A stretch of DNA of 64,000 nt from DASQZK01 sp963764345. Lineage in GTDB: Bacteria; Bacteroidota; Bacteroidia; Bacteroidales; GCA-2748055. Of the stretch, positions 45,483 through 53,797 are shown piece by piece. Numbering within the stretch: the first letter of the stretch is position 1; every line of letters starts with the position of its first letter. Both the position numbers and the translations under genes were made by a program. The notes beneath the pieces were generated by a model that was not told the origin of the DNA, did not search any database, and worked only from the letters and a program-made list of their open reading frames with translations. The stretch lies in the NCBI GenBank assembly GCA_963764345.1, contig CAVXSF010000007.1, forward strand, positions 62,001 through 126,000, in the 5' to 3' direction.

Positions 45483-46367
45483 ATGTTGTGTAATTTTAGC
45501 TCTGTGAGAATGAGAGGAAAGCTAACATATGATGAGGTTAAGAGTTACGTAAGCGAGCTTGAAGCGAAGGTTGCGGATCTGGAAAAAAAGCTCGGTGAAA
45601 ACCGTGAAAAGACGGAAAGGCTGAAAAGCAGATTTTTATCCAGTATCTCTCACGAATTGCGTACTCCGATGAATGCTATCCTGGGTTTTTCCAACCTGAT
45701 GGTTGATAAGAACTTACCTCATGATAAGAAAGAAGAGTACATGGAGCACATCAATATGAACAGCAACAGTCTTCTTAGTCTTGTCGACAGTATGATCGAT
45801 GTTTCGTTACTTGAAATAGGTGAACTGAAGGTGAAAAAGGAGAGGTGCAATCTTGACATGCTTATGCAGCAGATCTATCATTATTTTAATATTGATAAGC
45901 ATAAAATGGGAAAGGATCATTTGGCACTTCTTCTCAACAAGTACAGGAGCGAAGGTGACTTCCTTATTTACACCGACCCGTACCGGTTATCACAGGTTCT
46001 TTCAAATCTTTTACATAATGCCTTGAAGTTTACAAATAAGGGCATCATTGAGTTTGGATATACGGTCAGAGATGATGGGAAACTTGAATTTTTCGTCAAA
46101 GACAGCGGGAAAGGTATTCTGGCTGAAAAAGCCAGGTCGGTATTTAACAAATTCGAAAAACTCGATGATGATGAAAAGGGGAGACCGGAAAGTGGACTGG
46201 GCCTTGGTCTGACACTGGCAAAAGGAATAATCAATTTGCTGGGTGGTGAGATCTGGATCGAATCCAACATTTTTAAAGGCTCAACTTTCAATTTTACGAT
46301 TGATTATGTTGAAAATCTGGAATATAAAACAAAACAGGCGAATATTTTACAATCGCTGATTGTTTGA
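45483..46367 (+). CDS. Soluble histidine kinase
   Basis: 294 residues with no membrane helix. The N-terminal coiled coil (about 15-45, SYVSELEAKVADLEKKLGENREK) is followed by the HisKA domain with phospho-acceptor His in SSISHELRTPMNAILGFSNL, and the HATPase_c domain: N box LSNLLHNALKFT, G1 DSGKGI, G2 SGLGLGLTLAKGI. No receiver domain and no response regulator gene are adjacent, so it is an orphan. ATG 45483 is used; ATG 45510 (MRGKLTYDEV) is an alternative. It starts 30 bases after the anti-sigma-like gene, probably in one operon. Confidence 0.88.
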   Translation: MLCNFSSVRMRGKLTYDEVKSYVSELEAKVADLEKKLGENREKTERLKSRFLSSISHELRTPMNAILGFSNLMVDKNLPHDKKEEYMEHINMNSNSLLSLVDSMIDVSLLEIGELKVKKERCNLDMLMQQIYHYFNIDKHKMGKDHLALLLNKYRSEGDFLIYTDPYRLSQVLSNLLHNALKFTNKGIIEFGYTVRDDGKLEFFVKDSGKGILAEKARSVFNKFEKLDDDEKGRPESGLGLGLTLAKGIINLLGGEIWIESNIFKGSTFNFTIDYVENLEYKTKQANILQSLIV

Positions 46368-46717
46368 AACAACTGTCAGATCTTTAGTTCTTTGATCCGA
46401 ATATTTTTAAGTCCCAGGATTTTAAGGGGTTAGAATCCAGGGAGCGTACTCAAAACAACCGATCGGACAGTGATATCATAATAGCGTTTAACCGCAGGAT
46501 AGAAAAAGGTTAGTTTTTGTTCTTCCGTTCTTTAAAAGTTATGAAAAGCCAAAGCAGATAAATGATTTTAAGGGGTTAGAATCATTAATCATCTTTTTAA
46601 GTTCTCATATAAACTTGAGCTGAGAAGGGCTCAGGATTGAAAGGTTAGGTTATATATAGTTTTTAGTTTTTGATCAAGCGATGTTAGGTTCTTTATTTTT
46701 TGGTTAGCTGAGATTTG
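46368..46717. other. Intergenic region after the kinase gene with direct repeats
   Basis: 350 bases with no ORF. It contains two copies of a perfect 20-base direct repeat, listed separately, and further GGTTAG-containing stretches near 46514 and 46645. Confidence 0.5.
46418..46583. repeat. Perfect 20-base direct repeat
   Basis: GATTTTAAGGGGTTAGAATC occurs at 46418-46437 and again at 46564-46583, 146 bases apart. Its GGTTAGAAT core recurs within the palindrome at 47206-47233. Confidence 0.65.
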
Positions 46718-47121
46718 TCAGAATGGCAGATCGTCAAATTCCTGGTCGGGTGAGGAAAAATCTTCCTCTCCCGGTAAAGGGATGTCTTTCCGGTGGAAAA
46801 TTTTCCGGATGAGCATCGCCAGGAGCAGAAGACTGATGTTCAATCTTCCAGGCCTCAAGGTTGGTAAAATAACTTATGTTACCATCTTTTTCCCACTTGC
46901 GGCCGCGAAGATTAAAACTGACTTTCACGTTCTTCACCTGTTTTAAATGAGTCAAGGAGTGCACATTTATCCTGCGTGAGCTGGAATTTAATGTAATCCG
47001 TAAACTCAAAACCATTTGAATTTTCATTTTTCTCGATGACAAATTCTCTTTTTTTGAATTTACTGCTGATTTCACTGATATCATATTTTTCAATCAGTGT
47101 TCCGGTAATTTCAAAGTTCAT
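46718..47121 (-). pseudogene. DUF3127 protein, interrupted by two +1 frameshifts
   Basis: The N-terminus (MNFEITGTLIEKYDI, KKREFVIEKNE, DYIKFQLTQDKC) and the middle (VKVSFNLRGRKWEKDG, SYFTNLEAWKIE) match DUF3127, a small Bacteroidota family of unknown function with an OB-like fold. An extra base near 46933 separates TGEE from VKVSF; another near 46796 separates NFPPE from DIPLPGEEDF. Removing both gives 133 residues ending in the acidic tail DDLPF, which resembles the tails of single-strand DNA-binding proteins. The fit to an exact codon count supports this reconstruction. Confidence 0.8.
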
Positions 47122-47205
47122 AGTTTAAGTCAAAGTTTAATAATTTAACAATAGTATAAATTTAATTTAATATCCTTTATTACTTTTTGACAATTACCTC
47201 GACAG

Positions 47206-47233
47206 AAAAAGGTTAGAATATTCTAACCTTTTT
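47206..47233 (-). terminator. Perfect 28-base palindrome, terminator of the FKBP gene
   Basis: Left half AAAAAGGTTAGAAT at 47206-47219 and its exact complement at 47220-47233. The runs of A and T at the ends make it a bidirectional intrinsic terminator. It lies 65 bases past the FKBP stop. Confidence 0.75.
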
Positions 47234-47297
47234 CCTTTTTGTATTATATGTGAAAAGTGTTTAAAAATCAGCGTCTTTTCTGATTTTTTTTAAAGAT

Positions 47298-48046
47298 TTA
47301 TTTCTTTATGTCGAGAAGTTCAACTTCAAAAATGAGAACTGAATTGGCAGGGATCTTATCCTGAACGTTTTCTCGATCCGTAGGCCAGACTCACTTGGAA
47401 TATAAAGTTCCCATTTTGAACCCACTTTCATCATCTGAAGTGCTTCACTCCATCCCGGAATAACACCTCCGACCTGGAAAGTAGCAGGCTCACCTCGCTT
47501 CAATGGAACTGTCAAACACAGTACCGTCAATCAGTTTACCGGTATACTGAACTACAACGGTATCGTTGGGTCCCGGACTCGGGCCGTCACCTTCGGTCAG
47601 GATTTTATATTCAAGACCTGATTTAGTGGTTTTTACGCCTTCTTTGCCCTTATTTTCTTCAAGAAATTTTTGTCCGGCAGCAAGATTTTCCTCAGCAATC
47701 TTGCTTTCTTTTGCCTGCATTTCCTGTGATTTTTTCATAAGATAACTCTGGATGTGCATCCCTGTTTCAGAGGCTGGCATGACCGATTCATCCTGTCAAC
47801 CATTCCGGCTTTAACACCTTTCAGAAAGAGGTCATGATCTGAAATCATCTGTGATCGTTCATTTTTTCAACATTACCTTTGACAAATCCACCCATGTCAT
47901 AGCCATAGCTATAGGCGAAAGTGTCAATTTCATAGTTCATTTTGGTAGAGCTTGTCACCCCGGTTGCGGGAAGATACAAGTCCGAGAACATATCCAATTG
48001 CAAGGAAAACAACTCCTACAATTATGATAACTCCATTTTTTTTCAT
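47298..48046 (-). pseudogene. FKBP-type peptidyl-prolyl isomerase, broken by about six frameshifts
   Basis: Joined reading: membrane anchor (VIIIVGVVFLAIG), an N-terminal dimerisation-like domain (MNYEIDTFAYSYGYDMG, DHDLFLKGVKAGMVDRM), a helical linker (KKSQEMQAKESKIAEENL) and the FKBP domain (TKSGLEYKILTEGDGPSP, VVQYTGKLIDGTVFDSS, RGEPATFQVGGVIPGW, ALQMMKVGSKWELYIPSE, LIFEVELLDIKK). Extra bases sit near 47986, 47498, 47392 and 47367; losses are inferred near 47865 and 47791. Stop at 47298. The intact protein would be about 248 residues, an envelope foldase like FkpA. Active-site residues all survive, so error is likelier than true loss. Confidence 0.82.
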
Positions 48047-48115
48047 ATTCAAATTTTTTATTATTAATTAGATGAGCGAAGTTACTACAATTAATTTAAA
48101 GCGAAAAAAGTTTTT

Positions 48116-48772
48116 TTATTTGCTGGCTCTGAGCATTTCCCGTTTTCCCGGAGGCCCCTTGATCTTTTCAGTCCTGTACCCGCATGCTTCAAGAGTTCTG
48201 CGAACACTGCCCTTCACAGAGTATGTTGTAAGCTGCCCTCCGGCATTCAGAGCATTGTAAATTTTGGCAAATACATCTGTTGACCATAATGATGGCTGAA
48301 CATCCGGGGAAAATGCGTCGAAATAAACCAGGTCGGGCTTAAAGGTAAATTCAAAGGATTTGAGATCATCCTGAATTTTAAAAAGTGTGAAACTTTTATG
48401 CAGCGGAATACTGCAATTCCAGTCTGACTCATGGATCAAACTAAAGTACGGACGTATTTCTTTTGTCAGCAATTGGCCGTAATTCAGGGCTAACCACTCA
48501 TCCTTCTCAAGCGGGTATTTTTCAATAGCATAATAGGTTATGGTCAGACCATAATGCAAGGCTGCCTGTAAGGAAAGAATGGCATTCAGACCGGTACCGA
48601 ATCCGACTTCAAAAATGACCGGGGATTTAATCTGACTGTGCAAAAGACATTCACGAATAAATAGATGTTCCGATTCATTTAGTGCGCCATATACGGAATG
48701 ATAATGCTCATCCAGTCCGGGAACATAAATCGTATGAGAGCCGTCTTTGGAAAAAATGATCTGCCTGTCCAT
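48116..48772 (-). CDS. mnmD: tRNA (5-methylaminomethyl-2-thiouridine)-methyltransferase, MnmD-type
   Basis: 218 residues. The stand-alone methylase half of MnmC: early DGSHTIYVPGLDEHYHS, then EVGFGTGLNAILSLQAALHYGLTITYYAIEKYPL (SAM site) and DLVYFDAFSPDVQPSLWSTDVFAKI, TYSVKGSVRRTLEACGY and KGPPGKREMLRA. It completes mnm5s2U34 in tRNA using SAM. A -7 box (48790-48797) lies 17 bases upstream of the ATG. It is downstream of and divergent from the 49264 methylase gene. Confidence 0.92.
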   Translation of the reverse strand: MDRQIIFSKDGSHTIYVPGLDEHYHSVYGALNESEHLFIRECLLHSQIKSPVIFEVGFGTGLNAILSLQAALHYGLTITYYAIEKYPLEKDEWLALNYGQLLTKEIRPYFSLIHESDWNCSIPLHKSFTLFKIQDDLKSFEFTFKPDLVYFDAFSPDVQPSLWSTDVFAKIYNALNAGGQLTTYSVKGSVRRTLEACGYRTEKIKGPPGKREMLRASK

Positions 48773-48789
48773 ACTTTTTTATTACGGCC

Positions 48790-48797
48790 CAAAATTA
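48790..48797 (-). promoter_or_regulatory. Bacteroidota-type -7 box for the mnmD gene
   Basis: TAATTTTG on the minus strand matches TAnnTTTG exactly, 17 bases before the ATG. Confidence 0.5.
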
Positions 48798-48946
48798 CAT
48801 CACATTCTGATAGGACAGGGTTAAGGAATGTTAATATTTTGGTGTGCACAGAAAATTTCATATATAGCGGCTTTCACCACACTGAAGATTCTTTAATCAC
48901 AGTTGTATTATTTAAGAGTTTAATTCATTCTGCTTTGACTGAATAA

Positions 48947-48998
48947 AAAAATCAACTCGTTTTTACCCTTAACCACTAAAGGGAACGGGTTGATTTTT
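48947..48998. repeat. Strong hairpin inside repeat copy 2
   Basis: Arms AAAAATCAACTCGTT (48947-48961) and AACGGGTTGATTTTT (48984-48998) pair at 14 of 15 positions, with an inner CCCTT/AAGGG stem. The A and T ends would allow it to act as a terminator in either direction. Confidence 0.6.
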
Positions 48999-49024
48999 CA
49001 GATTGCTTCCCTTCAGGGCTGGGG
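48950..49024. repeat. Interspersed repeat, copy 2 (first copy at 19208-19281)
   Basis: Same block order as copy 1: CGTTTTTAC, CTTAA, TTGATTTTTCAGATTGC, AGGGCTGGGG. Copy 2 keeps a good hairpin in its left half; copy 1 has lost it. Confidence 0.6.
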
Positions 49025-49263
49025 ATGTACCGCAGAATATGTTTACCCCGGCAATTCCCTGACAGGACCCGAAAGAAAAATGGCGGAGTTATTTACAATT
49101 TCATCAGCATATTATACATTTACGGCAAACTGTATCAGGTTTGTTATCCAGGTTCCTGTATTTACGAAATGAAGCGGTAACAGATCAACTGCCTGCTTTG
49201 AGAATATCCGGAAACAGGTCAGAGTGGCCGATGAAGAAGGTATTTATAAAATAAAAAATATTA

Positions 49264-49977
49264 ATGAGGAAGCATCATACGGATGTTTTAGGTCTGGCAC
49301 TTCAGGATTACCTGTCCGGTATCACAGAAAAGAATATCATCGTTCACTCACCTGATTTTGAGGATGATGTTATTCCGGTTTCCTATTACTTCAGGGACAA
49401 ACGACACTTGCCAGCTCTTGAGAGCAAGGCGATCGGGCTTTGCAGAGGCAGTATTTTGGATGCCGGTGCCGGCGCGGGTTCTCATGCGCTCATCCTGCAG
49501 GAGAACGGAATGGATGTGACGGCACTTGACATATCCCTGGGTGCTTGTGAGGTTATGAGAAAACGCGGTGTTCAATCGGTGATCAATGGTAATATCTTCG
49601 AATTCAGCGACGGAAAATTCGATACAATCCTGATGCTCATGAATGGCATCGGATTAACGAAATCTGTTAAAGGATTAAACGTATTTTTAAAAAAAATTCC
49701 GAATTTACTCAAGGCTGGGGGACAGCTCCTTTTTGACTCCACGAACCTGATCTATCTCCTGCAACAGGACGACGGATCTGTGCTGCTGAATCTTAATGAC
49801 ATCTATTATGGGGAGGTGGAATTTCAGCTTGAATATTCGGGCTTCATCTCCGAGTCTTTCAACTGGTTATATATTGATTATGACACCCTCGAATGGATGA
49901 GTGAAAATGCCGGGCTAAAGGCTGAAATGATATTGGAAGGTGAAAATCTCAGCTACCTGGCAAGGATCACTTTTTAG
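49264..49977 (+). CDS. Class I SAM-dependent methyltransferase
   Basis: 237 residues. The SAM-binding Rossmann core is clear: ILDAGAGAGSHALILQENG (motif I), VTALDISLGACEVM (motif II), KFDTILMLMNGIGLTKSVKGL and LLKAGGQLLFDSTN. Near the N-terminus is DVIPVSYYFRDKRHLPALE. Substrate unknown. The last 11 bases overlap the end of the convergent TtcA-like gene. Start ATG 49264 follows AAAATATTA with no strong ribosome site. Confidence 0.82.
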   Translation: MRKHHTDVLGLALQDYLSGITEKNIIVHSPDFEDDVIPVSYYFRDKRHLPALESKAIGLCRGSILDAGAGAGSHALILQENGMDVTALDISLGACEVMRKRGVQSVINGNIFEFSDGKFDTILMLMNGIGLTKSVKGLNVFLKKIPNLLKAGGQLLFDSTNLIYLLQQDDGSVLLNLNDIYYGEVEFQLEYSGFISESFNWLYIDYDTLEWMSENAGLKAEMILEGENLSYLARITF

Positions 49978-50719
49978 GCTTTTCCGGAAGATATTCTTCG
50001 TACCTGTTTCCCAATGCCCTGAACATATTGATTTTGGAATTTGAATTTGATCTCTGTACATTTTCAATTACCTCACGGACATATCTCCGTTTTGTCTCAC
50101 TTTCCCAGGGGCAGGTTTTTTCCTCCTTCAGTAAATTTCTCAAACCGGCGTAATCCTGCAGGTCATGTTCCCAGAGATCCAGGAGTGGACGGATCAGATG
50201 GACCCTTCCCCCGAACATGGATAGTGAATAAGGCAGGGAACTGATAGAACCATGATAGAGTAAATTCAGCATGAAGGTTTCAAGGGCATCATCACGATGA
50301 TGACCAAAGGCTAATTTGTTAAATCCATCTTCCCGCGTAACATTAAAAATAGCTTTACGCCTTTGCCATGAACAAATGAAGCATGGTGATTTACTTGTGC
50401 GTTCCGGATAAACCGAGACCGTCCTGAGAATAAGAGGAATTCCCTGATTGTCACAAAAATCCCTTAGATAATCTTGATTTATGGAATAACCTATATCTTC
50501 CACCGCTACATGTATGGCAGCCATATCCACATGAAAAGGAAGAGTTCTGATGGTATTGGCAAGAATTTCAAGCAGTATAAAGGAATCTTTTCCTCCGGAT
50601 ATTCCGGCAAGGATCCTGTCTCCCTCTTCGATCATGTGGTGTTCGATCATGGTCTTTCCGGCTTTTTTGCAAAGTTTTTTGAACAGTTTGTCTCTGCTGA
50701 TCTCAGCTTCAGTTCTCAT
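49967..50719 (-). CDS. TtcA-like tRNA sulfurtransferase / PP-loop ATPase
   Basis: 250 residues from ATG 50719 (MRTEAEISRDKLFKKL); an in-frame start at 50830 would add 37 unconserved residues. The PP-loop SGGKDS is at residues 41-46, the CxxC pair Cys113/Cys116 in SPCFICSWQRR, and GHHRDDALETFMLNLLYHG matches the TtcA family, which thiolates cytidine 32 of tRNA through an iron-sulfur cluster. A later Cys in EKTCPWESETKRR could be the third ligand. With mnmD nearby it makes a small tRNA-modification group. Confidence 0.8.
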   Translation of the reverse strand: MRTEAEISRDKLFKKLCKKAGKTMIEHHMIEEGDRILAGISGGKDSFILLEILANTIRTLPFHVDMAAIHVAVEDIGYSINQDYLRDFCDNQGIPLILRTVSVYPERTSKSPCFICSWQRRKAIFNVTREDGFNKLAFGHHRDDALETFMLNLLYHGSISSLPYSLSMFGGRVHLIRPLLDLWEHDLQDYAGLRNLLKEEKTCPWESETKRRYVREVIENVQRSNSNSKINMFRALGNRYEEYLPEKPKK

Positions 50720-51069
50720 GTCATGATGTATTTTTGCAGGTAAGCCTGTTCTGTTTGATACTCCCAGGATATTCCAAATCATTCCGTCAGACATTGAAAT
50801 CCGGGTTTTAAAAGAAAGAGAAACAGGCAAAAAACCTTAAAATTGTGAACTTGATAATAGAGGCACAAAGTTCGCAAAATTTTCCGGACAGGGTTATGAT
50901 GTCCGGTCAGGTAATTACATTGGCATCATGATTTACTTTGAACCCGCAAAGTCTAAAATGGTTAATAATGTTTATCACTAGATGCGATTTATAATTCCAT
51001 GGAGAAAAAGGGAACATTTTCTCAGTTAATTTGAAAAAAATCTATTAAGTTCAACCAAAATTTTAACCT
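50720..51069. other. Intergenic region before the SSS symporter gene
   Basis: 350 bases between divergent genes, nothing coding recognised. A TTACTTTG (7 of 8 match to the -7 box) lies near 50934 but is 130 bases from the symporter start, so I do not call a promoter. Confidence 0.45.
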
Positions 51070-52864
51070 ATGCTACTACAGACTATTGACTGGGTTATTC
51101 TCATCATTTTTTTCGTGATTTTGCTCACCCTCGGTTTTCTGGCTTCACGAAATGCAGGGAGAAGTACAGCTGATTTTTTCCTGTCGGGAAGGAATATGCC
51201 ATGGTGGCTCCTTGGTGTTTCTATGGTAGCTACCACCTTCAGTTGTGATACTCCAAACCTTGTTACGGATATTGTCCGGCAGCATGGTGTTGCAGGAAAC
51301 TGGGTCTGGTGGGCATTTGTTCTGACAGGCATGCTCACAGTTTTTGTGTATGCAAAGCTATGGCGCCGTTCAGGTGTTCTTACCGATCTGACATTCTACG
51401 AGATCAGGTACAGTGGCAAAACGGCTGCTTTTCTACGGGCATTCCGTGCCCTTTACTTAGGAGCTTTTTTCAATATTGTAGTCATTGCTTCAGTGAGCCT
51501 GGCACTGATTAAGATCGGCGGGGTCATGCTGGGATGGTCTGCTCAAAGGACTCTTATCATTGCGGCTGTCATTGTTGTGATTTACAGTACCATTGGTGGA
51601 TTGAAAAGTATCCTGGTAACAGATTTTTTCCAGTTTTTCGTTGCTATGGTGGGCGTTATCGGAGCCGCCGTGATCATCATTCACTTGCCACAGATTGGGG
51701 GAATGAAAGGGCTCATCAGTAATCCTGCTGTGAGGCCCAAGCTTGACTATGATACCCAGTTTCAGTGACCGGGACCTTTTAATTACCGTATTTATCCTGC
51801 CGCTTGCCCTGCAGTGGTGGAGCGTGTGGTATCCTGGTGCTGAACCCGGAGGGGGAGGATATATCGCTCAGCGGATGTTGTCGGCGAAGAATGAAAACGG
51901 TGCAAGATCAGCTACTTTATTGTTCAATATCCTCCATTATGCACTACGGCCCTGGCCATGGATCCTTGTCGGACTGGCATCACTCATTATATTCCCGGAT
52001 ATTCAGTCGCTCAGGGATGCTTTCCCGAATGTGCAGTCTCAGTTCATTCAGAACGATTTTGCCTACCCTGCCATGCTGTCCTATCTTCCCGCCGGTTTTC
52101 TTGGTCTCGTCGTGGCCTCGCTGGTTGCTGCCTTCATGTCAACCGTTGCATCCCAGATAAACTGGGGTTCTTCCTATATTGTGAATGATTTTTACCGGCG
52201 TTTTCTGAACCCTGAAGCTACAGAGAAAAAGCTTGTACTTGTTGGCCGGATATCCACTGTAGTTTTGATGACATTATCCGTCCTGCTTGCCCTTCTTCTC
52301 AGCAATGCTCTCCAGGCCTTTCATATCCTGCTTCAGATCGGTGCCGGTACCGGCCTGATCTATATCCTGAGGTGGTTCTGGTGGAGAATAAATGCTTTTA
52401 CAGAACTTACCGGGATGATCGTTTCTTTCGCCGTTGCTCTTTACCTCGAAGTTTTTCACGTAAAACTCGGCTTTCCTCCACTAAGTATTCCTGTTAAACT
52501 TGTTGTTGGCGTCGGAATTACTACTGCATCGTGGCTTTTAGTTACGCTTTTAACCAAACCTGAGGACAAAGAGACCCTGAGAAATTTTTACAGGCTGGTT
52601 TATCCCGGAGGCCCTGGTTGGAAAAAGGTGATTGCCGAGGCAGAAAGGGAAGGCGTTGCCCTTGTTCCGGTTGAAAGACAGGGATGGGATGTTCCCACGG
52701 GCATTCTTTGCATGTTCCTCGGAAGTTTCGCCGTCATTACGACATTGTTTTCCACTGGCTATGTGCTTTACGGAAAATTTCGGTTGGCTGCAGTGTTCAT
52801 TTTTGTAGATATTATCTTTATTTACCTCTTATCCAGGGCCTGGAAAAAACTGAGAAAGAATTAG
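51070..52864 (+). pseudogene. Sodium:solute symporter (SSS family), interrupted by one +1 frameshift
   Basis: Part one starts with TIDWVILIIFFVILLTLGFLASRNAGR and STADFFLSGRNMPWWLLGVSMVATTFS, the SSS signature. The frame is lost near 51744-51755; dropping one base in GACTATG joins PKLD to MIPSFSDRDLLITVF and gives 597 residues. Part two contains WYPGAEPGGGGYIAQRMLSAK and SLVAAFMSTVASQINWGSSYIVNDFYRRF, the sodium-site region. About 13 helices. It imports a sugar or organic solute with Na+; its place before sugar genes suggests a hexose or amino sugar. The preserved motifs argue for an error, not loss. Confidence 0.85.
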
Positions 52865-52885
52865 TGTGCTAAAATTCCTGTAAGA

Positions 52886-53794
52886 ATGAAACCAACTCTC
52901 CTGATATTAGCGGCCGGTCTGGGTAGCCGTTATGGCAGTATGAAACAGATGGAAGGTTTTGGCCCGTCCGGAGAAACCATCATGGATTATTCGCTGTATG
53001 ATGCACGAAAAGCCGGATTTGGAAAGTTCGTGTTCGTAATCTCCCCCGACATGGAGGAAGATTTTAAAATCCATTACCTTTCAAGGTTACCACATGAAAT
53101 GGATGTCGACTATGTAATTCAAAGTATCAATTCCATCCCGGAGGGCTTCAGGATCAGTGAGAAGAGGAAGAAACCATGGGGTACCGGCCATGCGGTCCTT
53201 TTATCAGCCCCCAAAATTTTCACCCCCTTTGCAGTCATCAATGCCGATGATTTCTATGGCCGGTCAGCGTTCAGTCTTATTGCGGATTTCCTCACCGATA
53301 AAAAGGAAACCTCATTTCTGGAGTTTTGTATCGCCGGCTACCGGATCAATAATACACTGTCTGATTATGGTACTGTGTCAAGAGGCGTCTGTGAGATTGA
53401 TGAACATGGATTTCTCACTGACATCACCGAACGTACCAGGGTATGCAGAACTAACGGAGAAGTAGTGTTTCTCGACGAAAACGACATTGAGCACAAAATC
53501 CCTGATTCAGCGCTGGTATCGATGAATCTCCTGGGATTTACACCGGGGATTTTCGATTTCCTGGAAAAGTATTTCAATGAGTTTCTCCTTCAGAATTCCG
53601 GTGATCCCAAAGCCGAATTCTATATCCCCTTTGCGGTAAACCTGATGATCCAGGAAGGTATTGCCCGTACCCGTGTGCTGGAGACCTCCGAAAAATGGTT
53701 CGGTATTACTTACCAGGATGACAAACCACATGTTACGGAAATGATCCGCCGTCTCACCGGCGACAACATTTATCCGTCAAAACTTTGGCCCTGA
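52886..53794 (+). CDS. Sugar-phosphate nucleotidyltransferase
   Basis: 302 residues. Begins LLILAAGLGSRYGSMKQME, the nucleotide-binding signature LAAGxGSRxxxxK of sugar-1-phosphate NTP transferases. Further blocks: PWGTGHAVLLSAPKIFTPFAVINADDFYG (metal-binding Asp), and SALVSMNLLGFTPGIFDFLEKYF. It forms a UDP- or dTDP-sugar from a sugar-1-phosphate. It lies 21 bases after the symporter and 3 bases before the kinase gene. The kinase plus transferase pairing recalls NahK/LnpB amino-sugar salvage, so UDP-hexose formation is the best guess. Confidence 0.82.
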   Translation: MKPTLLILAAGLGSRYGSMKQMEGFGPSGETIMDYSLYDARKAGFGKFVFVISPDMEEDFKIHYLSRLPHEMDVDYVIQSINSIPEGFRISEKRKKPWGTGHAVLLSAPKIFTPFAVINADDFYGRSAFSLIADFLTDKKETSFLEFCIAGYRINNTLSDYGTVSRGVCEIDEHGFLTDITERTRVCRTNGEVVFLDENDIEHKIPDSALVSMNLLGFTPGIFDFLEKYFNEFLLQNSGDPKAEFYIPFAVNLMIQEGIARTRVLETSEKWFGITYQDDKPHVTEMIRRLTGDNIYPSKLWP

Positions 53795-53797
53795 AAT

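Larger units (their letters stand above)
48773..49263. other. Intergenic region holding the second copy of the interspersed repeat
   Basis: 491 bases between divergent genes. Contains the mnmD -7 box, the 48947-48998 hairpin and repeat copy 2. An open frame at 48990-49172 crosses the repeat and has no known motif; not called. Confidence 0.5.

Noticed and set aside
40585..46367. Type III-E CRISPR (Craspase) locus
   Set aside because: TPR-CHAT and an ECF sigma are present, but there is no gRAMP, Cas1/Cas2, Csx30-like gene or CRISPR array in the window.
48990..49172. 60-codon open frame crossing the interspersed repeat
   Set aside because: Starts inside the repeat with TTG, no family resemblance and no promoter or ribosome site.
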